Source of the DNA: Anaerolineae bacterium CG2_30_64_16
GTDB taxonomy: Bacteria; Chloroflexota; Anaerolineae; CG2-30-64-16
DNA length: 10,331 nt
NCBI GenBank assembly: GCA_001871755.1
Contig: MNXL01000006.1
Span: 1 to 10,331 of the forward strand
Direction: 5' to 3'
This document shows positions 6,368 to 10,331 of this stretch, in pieces. The notes under the pieces are model-generated. The model was not told the origin of the DNA. It ran no database searches and saw only the letters and a program-made list of their open reading frames with translations. The translations under genes were made by a program, and so were the position numbers. How positions within the stretch are numbered: the first letter of the stretch is position 1; every line of letters begins with the position of its first letter.

Positions 6368-7099
6368 TCAGGCCGCCAGCACGCGGAACGGGTTGAAGTC
6401 CGTATCGACGTCGTAGAAGTCTTCGCGCTCGACCCGCTTCAACACTGCAATAATCCGATAGGTGATCGGCGTGAACAACGCCTCGATGCCGACTTTGAAG
6501 ATGTAGTTGGCGACGATGATGCTCAGCGCGACGCTCCAGGGAAAGACGCCGAACAGGCTGGCGATCACCACGAACAGCACCGAGTCGATCCCCTCGCCGA
6601 CCAGCGTCGATCCGATGGTGCGCGTCCACAAGAAACGCCCGCGCGTCCAGACTTTCATCCGGGCCAGCACGTAGGAGTTGCTGAACTCGCCGGCAAAGTA
6701 CGCGACCAGGCTGGCGACGATGATGCCGCCCTGGCTGACCCCGCCCAGGATCGCGTCGTAGGCGGTCTGCCCGGTCGCGGCCTGCCACGTCACCTCCCCC
6801 GGCATCCGGCCCACCAGCCAGAGGGTGACCCCCATCAGCGCGGCCATCGCAAACCCGGTCCAGATCACCCGCCGCCCGCGCGCATAGCCATACACCTCGG
6901 TCAGCACATCCCCGAAGATGTAGCTGATGGGGAAGAGCAAGGTGCCGGCATCGAACGCCAGGGGCAGCCAGACCAGCGGCAGCGACACGCCCCAGTCCAC
7001 GATCTTGGCCGACGAGGCGATGTTGCTCACCAGCAGCACCGTCACGAACAGCGCCATGATCAGGTCGTAGTAGCGGTAGGTTCGATGGTTGTCTTTCAC
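6368..7099 (-). CDS. Queuosine precursor transporter (YhhQ/VUT family)
   Basis: An inner-membrane protein of about 243 aa with about six hydrophobic segments. The family hallmark FPISYIFGDVLTEVYGYARGRR (about 56-77, with Asp64 and Glu68 in a membrane helix) is present. The second conserved region YFAGEFSNSYVLARMK and a later STLVGEGIDSVLFV follow; all are typical of the YhhQ/QPTR family (formerly DUF165). Members import queuosine precursors such as preQ0 or preQ1 for tRNA modification. Start choice: the open frame extends to a TTG at 7129, but that codon lies in an octamer repeat. GTG at 7099, preceded by GAGAG at 5 nt, gives a more usual N-terminus (MKDNHRTYRYYDLIMALF) and is preferred. No queuosine synthesis or riboswitch signature is visible nearby, so the substrate is inferred from the family only. 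Confidence 0.9.
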   Translation of the reverse strand: MKDNHRTYRYYDLIMALFVTVLLVSNIASSAKIVDWGVSLPLVWLPLAFDAGTLLFPISYIFGDVLTEVYGYARGRRVIWTGFAMAALMGVTLWLVGRMPGEVTWQAATGQTAYDAILGGVSQGGIIVASLVAYFAGEFSNSYVLARMKVWTRGRFLWTRTIGSTLVGEGIDSVLFVVIASLFGVFPWSVALSIIVANYIFKVGIEALFTPITYRIIAVLKRVEREDFYDVDTDFNPFRVLAA

Positions 7100-7124
7100 A
7101 GCGTCTCTCGGGTTGTAGCAGGTA

Positions 7125-7226
7125 GACAAGGATACAAGGAGACAAGGGCGCCTGGTAGATTGGTAGATTGGTAGATTGGTGATGTTGCAGAGTGGTCGAT
7201 GCTGTCACCCTGTCACCGTATCACCC
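7125..7226. repeat. Three short octamer arrays upstream of the transporter gene, reaching the pckG stop
   Basis: GACAAGGA, TACAAGGA and GACAAGGG (7125-7148) are followed by three exact GGTAGATT (7154-7177). Then come TGTCACCC, TGTCACCG and TATCACCC (7203-7226), the reverse complement of the GGTGACAC family at 4430-4501. The pckG stop codon (7221-7223) is part of the last unit. Three distinct octamer families thus sit within about 100 bp. Confidence 0.85.
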
Positions 7227-9014
7227 CCGCCCAAGCCGCGCGGCCAGGCGCTGTACCTGGAGTCGCAAGCGTTCGGGCAGCCGGTCGCCAAACCGGGCGA
7301 AGTGTTTCTCGATATCGGGCATCTCTGCCTGCCAGGCCGCTCTGTCCACCCGCAACAGTTCCCTGATGTTATCGGGTGCGATGTCGAGTCCGTCCAGGTC
7401 GAGATCGGCCGCGCTGGGCAGGAGGCCGATGGGGGTCTCCTGAGCCGGCGCGACGCCATCCACCCGCTCGCACATCCACTTGAGCACACGGCTGTTCTCG
7501 CCGTACCCCGGCCACAGCCACTGACCGGCGGGTGTCTTGCGGAACCAATTGACGTAGAAGATCCGCGGCGCCTGGCTGCCCAGCCGGTCGCCCATGTCGA
7601 GCCAGTGCTGGAAATAGTCGGCCATGTTGTAGCCGCAGAACGGCTGCATGGCGAAGGGGTCGCGTCGCAGGTTGCCCACCGCGCCGATGTTGGCGGCCGT
7701 CGTTTCCGAGGAAGCCGTGGCGCCCAGGAACACGCCGTGGTCCCAGTCAAACGCCTCGGTCACCAGCGGCGCCACGCCCGCGCGGCGACCCCCGAACACG
7801 AAGATATCGATGGGCACGCCCGCCGGCTTCTCCCAGTCGCTGCTGATGACCGGGCACTGCGCCGCCGGTGCGGTGAACCGGGCGTTGGGATGCGCGCCGG
7901 GTTCGGGGCTGCCAGGGGTCCAATCGCGGCCCTTCCAATCGATCCCGTGCGTCGGAGCCGGCGCCCCCATCCCCTCCCACCAGACATCACCATCGTCGGT
8001 CAACACGCAGTTGGTGAAGATCGCGTTCTCTCTGATCGTGTCCATCGCCATCGGGTTGGACTGATACGAGGTGCCCGGGGCGACGCCGAAAAAGCCCGCC
8101 TCCGGGTTGATGGCGTAAAGGCGGCCGTCCGGGCCGATCTTCATCCAGGCGATGTCGTCCCCGATGCACTCCGCCTGCCACCCGGGGATGGTCGGCTGGA
8201 TCATCGCGAGATTGGTCTTGCCGCAGGCCGACGGGAACGCGGCCGCGATGTGATACTGCTTGCCCGCGGGGCTGATGAGCCGCAAGATCAGCATATGCTC
8301 GGCCATCCAGCCCTCGCGCCGGGCGAGCACCGTGGCGATGCGCAGGGCAAAACACTTCTTGCCCAGCAGCGCATTGCCGCCGTAGCCGGAGCCGAACGAC
8401 CAGATCAGATTCTCCTCCGGGAAGTGGCTGATGTACTTCTGCTCCATCGGCGCGCAGGGCCAGGCGACGTCCGGCTGTCCCGGCGCGAGTGGGGCGCCGA
8501 CTGAGTGCAGGCAGGGCACGAAATCGCCGTCAGGACCCAGGGCATCGATCACCTTGGCGCCGGCGCGGGTCATGATGTGCATGTTGCACACGACGTAGGG
8601 GCTATCGGTGATTTCGACGCCGATCTTGGCCATTGGCGAGTCAATCGGGCCCATCGAGAAGGGGATCACGTACATCGTGCGGCCGGCCATGCACCCTCGA
8701 TACAACTTACGCATCGTCCCCTTGAGCTCGTCCGGCGCAATCCAGTTGTTGGTGGGGCCGGCGTCATCTTTGCCAGGGGTGCTGATGTAGGTGCGCGCCT
8801 CGACACGCGCCACATCGCTGGGATCGGAGCGAAACAGAAAGCAATTCGGGCGCTGCTTCAGTTGGACCGCGCTGCCGGCTGCAACCATCTGCGCCATCAA
8901 GTTGTCATACTCCGCCTGGCTCCCCTCACACCAATAGACTGCCTCCGGCTGGCACAGCGCCGCGGTCTCGTGCACCCACTGCACCAAACGTTGATTTTTC
9001 ACTTCGTAAGCCAA
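7221..9014 (-). CDS. pckG: Phosphoenolpyruvate carboxykinase, GTP-dependent
   Basis: Converts oxaloacetate and GTP to phosphoenolpyruvate, GDP and CO2 in the cytoplasm, usually the entry to gluconeogenesis. The 597-aa length is normal for the GTP class. Recognisable elements in order: ARTYISTPGKDDAGPTNNW (73-91, substrate Arg and lid region), YVIPFSMGP, and GSGYGGNALLGKKCFALRIA (208-227). The P-loop FPSACGKTN (260-268) carries the reactive Cys264 seen only in GTP-type enzymes. IGDDIAWMK holds metal-binding Asp residues, and INPEAGFFGVAPGT, WEKPAGVPIDIFVFGGRRAGVAPLV (guanine and substrate Arg pair 410-411) and ATASSET follow. The start is TTG at 9014, not ATG; an AGGAGG at 6 nt fixes it. mdh lies directly upstream on the same strand across a 102-bp repeat spacer, and together they form a malate-oxaloacetate-PEP branch. 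Confidence 0.98.
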   Translation of the reverse strand: MAYEVKNQRLVQWVHETAALCQPEAVYWCEGSQAEYDNLMAQMVAAGSAVQLKQRPNCFLFRSDPSDVARVEARTYISTPGKDDAGPTNNWIAPDELKGTMRKLYRGCMAGRTMYVIPFSMGPIDSPMAKIGVEITDSPYVVCNMHIMTRAGAKVIDALGPDGDFVPCLHSVGAPLAPGQPDVAWPCAPMEQKYISHFPEENLIWSFGSGYGGNALLGKKCFALRIATVLARREGWMAEHMLILRLISPAGKQYHIAAAFPSACGKTNLAMIQPTIPGWQAECIGDDIAWMKIGPDGRLYAINPEAGFFGVAPGTSYQSNPMAMDTIRENAIFTNCVLTDDGDVWWEGMGAPAPTHGIDWKGRDWTPGSPEPGAHPNARFTAPAAQCPVISSDWEKPAGVPIDIFVFGGRRAGVAPLVTEAFDWDHGVFLGATASSETTAANIGAVGNLRRDPFAMQPFCGYNMADYFQHWLDMGDRLGSQAPRIFYVNWFRKTPAGQWLWPGYGENSRVLKWMCERVDGVAPAQETPIGLLPSAADLDLDGLDIAPDNIRELLRVDRAAWQAEMPDIEKHFARFGDRLPERLRLQVQRLAARLGRG

Positions 9015-9020
9015 CAGGAA

Positions 9021-9026
9021 CCTCCT
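9021..9026 (-). promoter_or_regulatory. Ribosome binding site fixing a TTG start for pckG
   Basis: Perfect AGGAGG on the minus strand, 6 nt before the TTG at 9014. No ATG lies at a suitable distance, so TTG is the best-supported start. Confidence 0.8.
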
Positions 9027-9046
9027 GTGATTCTATGGTAGCGAGG

Positions 9047-9124
9047 ATTGGGTATTAGATTGGGTATTGGATATTGGCGACCCTGGCTGCACCAACAATA
9101 CCCAATACCCCAATAACTAATACC
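9047..9124. repeat. Inverted ATTGGGTATT repeats between mdh and pckG
   Basis: ATTGGGTATT occurs twice (9047-9056, 9059-9068), followed by a partial copy. On the other side are CAATACCCAAT (9096-9106) and CAATACC-like copies in reverse orientation up to 9124. ATTGGGTATTG (9059-9069) and CAATACCCAAT form an exact 11-bp inverted repeat around a 26-nt loop. The end of mdh (final Arg-Tyr codons and TAG stop at 9117) lies inside the right arm. Confidence 0.8.
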
Positions 9125-10040
9125 TCAAGTGCGCCATCGTGCTTCTGATCGAGTCTGCAGACCGCATCAGGGCCGCGCGTTCGGCCTCGTTCAGGTCCAG
9201 CTCGATGATGCGCTCCACGCCGTTCTTGCCCAGGATCACCGGCACACCGAAACAGATATCACGCAGGCCGTACTCGCCTTGCAGATAGACCGCAGCCGGA
9301 TAGATCTCATGGGTGTTCTTGATGATCGCCTGCGCCATGCGGCAGGCTGCAGCGCCCGGCGCGTAATAGGCGCTGCCTGTTTTGAGATAGCGAACGATCT
9401 CGGCCCCGGCATCGCGCGTCCGCGCCACGATCTGGGCGATCTGTTCGTCAGTCAAGAAATAGGCCAGCGGGACGCCAGCGATGTTCGAGTAACGCACCAA
9501 CGGCACCATCTCATCGCCGTGGCCACCGAGCACGGTGGTGTGGATGTTTTCCGGACTGATGCCGGTCTCCAAGGCAATGAAAGCGCGCATCCGGCCACTA
9601 TCCAGGACGCCAGCCTGGCCGATCACCCGCGCGCGCGGGAAACCGCTCTTCTTCAGAGCCAGATAGGTCATGGTGTCCAGCGGGTTGGTCATCATGAGCA
9701 GGATCGCGTTGGGGGACAGCTTTACGATCTGCTCCACCACGCCGCCGACGATTCCAGCATTGACCTGCACCAGGTCTTCGCGCGACATCCCTGGCTTACG
9801 GGCCACGCCCGCGGTCACAACGACGATGTCAGAGTTGGCCGTCTCGGCCATATCAGACGTGCCGATCGCGTCCACCGAGTGGCCGGCAATCGGCCCAGAC
9901 TGCATCAGATCCAGCACCTTGCCCCTGGCCAGCCCCTCGACCACGTCCACCAAAACCACCTGACACCCTCCAGATATCAGCGCCCAGTGGGCGATAGTCG
10001 AACCGACAAACCCCGCACCGATGATGCTTACCTTGCTCAT
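9117..10040 (-). CDS. mdh: Malate dehydrogenase (NAD, lactate-dehydrogenase-like type)
   Basis: Interconverts malate and oxaloacetate with NAD in the cytoplasm. The 307-aa protein has the Rossmann motif GAGFVG (8-13) and Asp32 at the end of strand 2, which favours NAD over NADP. The substrate loop VARKPGMSRED has Arg81 and Arg87; Arg at the first position marks malate rather than lactate specificity, where LDH has Gln. Also present are TNPLD (Asn119), the catalytic pair Asp147 and His174 (GGHGDEMVPL), and Arg150. The overall pattern is that of the LDH-like MDH group known from Chloroflexus and many other bacteria. The start is the ATG at 10040, preceded by AAGGAG at 6 nt; the GTG one codon upstream is less likely. 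pckG follows downstream on the same strand. Confidence 0.97.
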   Translation of the reverse strand: MSKVSIIGAGFVGSTIAHWALISGGCQVVLVDVVEGLARGKVLDLMQSGPIAGHSVDAIGTSDMAETANSDIVVVTAGVARKPGMSREDLVQVNAGIVGGVVEQIVKLSPNAILLMMTNPLDTMTYLALKKSGFPRARVIGQAGVLDSGRMRAFIALETGISPENIHTTVLGGHGDEMVPLVRYSNIAGVPLAYFLTDEQIAQIVARTRDAGAEIVRYLKTGSAYYAPGAAACRMAQAIIKNTHEIYPAAVYLQGEYGLRDICFGVPVILGKNGVERIIELDLNEAERAALMRSADSIRSTMAHLRY

Positions 10041-10046
10041 CACAGA

Positions 10047-10052
10047 CTCCTT
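10047..10052 (-). promoter_or_regulatory. Ribosome binding site of mdh
   Basis: AAGGAG on the minus strand, 6 nt before the ATG at 10040, which favours that codon over the adjacent GTG at 10043. Confidence 0.8.
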
Positions 10053-10163
10053 TGTGTGATGCGCTGCGTGCTGCGCAATCCTTCACGCCTGCACTGCCCT
10101 CTACGACGGGTCCATGCAGGCTAACGATTCTGGGTCTGGCTGGCAGTTCTACTTCCCGGTGAG

Positions 10164-10275
10164 GTATCCTCTCGATAGTCCGGGGCAGCTCAAGGCGGAT
10201 CCGTAATCCGCCGCTCGCCCGCCGAGTCACGGACTCGGCTTGAGCAGATTTGTCCCCGCCTTTTTGAGAGGATAC
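10164..10275. mobile_element. 112-bp MITE-like element with 8-bp target duplication, upstream of mdh
   Basis: The ends are GTATCCTCTC (10164-10173) and its exact reverse complement GAGAGGATAC (10266-10275). The flanking bases are identical on both sides: CCGGTGAG at 10156-10163 and again at 10276-10283, as expected for a target-site duplication. The interior is also symmetrical: CGGGG/CCCCG (10181-10185/10254-10258), GCTCAA/TTGAGC (10188-10193/10240-10245) and two stem-loops, GGCGGAT/ATCCGCC (10194-10200/10206-10212) and GCCGAGTC/GACTCGGC (10221-10228/10232-10239). There is no coding capacity, so it would need a transposase elsewhere. Counting an 11-bp terminal repeat instead leaves a 6-bp duplication (CGGTGA). 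Confidence 0.78.
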
Positions 10276-10331
10276 CCGGTGAGTATCTAGATAAACTTTG
10301 TCATTTAAAATTTCGATTGAAGGATACTTTT

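Noticed and set aside
7100..7129. TTG start of the transporter at 7129
   Set aside because: The codon is part of the GACAAGGA array and lacks a ribosome site; the GTG at 7099 has an SD-like GAGAG.
7176..8504. Long plus-strand open frame of 442 codons
   Set aside because: It is antisense to pckG, whose motifs are intact. The predicted protein is Arg/Pro/His-rich with no recognisable domain, a usual shadow of GC-rich coding DNA.
9129..10124. Plus-strand open frame of 331 codons
   Set aside because: Antisense to mdh, with biased composition and no domain.
10284..10331. AT-rich promoter for mdh at the window edge
   Set aside because: The segment is AT-rich, but I could not find -35 and -10 elements at an acceptable spacing, and the window ends here.

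Overview
The window looks like chromosomal DNA of a GC-rich bacterium, most plausibly a member of the Chloroflexota (Anaerolineae-like). That rests on three things: the gene set (a GTP-type PEP carboxykinase beside a malate dehydrogenase of the lactate-dehydrogenase-like type found in Chloroflexus, plus an AcuB-like CBS-CBS-ACT protein), the high GC content, and spacers packed with short tandem repeats. The phylum call is an inference. No gene in the window fixes the taxon.

Left part (1-2747, + strand): the C-terminal end of a DHH/DHHA1 phosphoesterase (NrnA-like), then truB (tRNA pseudouridine-55 synthase), then ribF (riboflavin kinase/FAD synthetase). This is the widespread nrnA-truB-ribF order. 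Here the ribF frame runs on without a stop into a complete archease domain, the activator of the RtcB RNA ligase. The join is made of six 7-bp repeats. Positions 2748-2891 separate convergent genes and hold a palindromic dispersed repeat.

Right part (2892-10040, all - strand, so transcription runs from high to low coordinates): mdh, pckG, a queuosine-precursor transporter of the YhhQ/VUT type, era, a YIP1-family membrane protein, a CBS-CBS-ACT protein and thyA. Mdh and PckG together take malate through oxaloacetate to phosphoenolpyruvate. The other genes are housekeeping or poorly characterised, and nothing ties them into one pathway.

The non-coding DNA is the more unusual part. Most spacers consist of 7-, 8- or 16-bp tandem arrays, often in inverted pairs, and they run into the ends of genes: the stops of truB and pckG and the linker of the ribF-archease fusion lie inside arrays. 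Two copies of a roughly 60-bp palindromic repeat (ATTCCCGCG...CGCGGGAAT type) lie at 296-355 and 2785-2843. The first supplies the last codons of the DHH gene and a possible truB start. Upstream of mdh, a 112-bp element (10164-10275) has 10-bp terminal inverted repeats and is bracketed by an 8-bp direct repeat, which is the signature of a MITE insertion. I did not see CRISPR arrays, tRNA or rRNA genes, transposase genes or a defence system.
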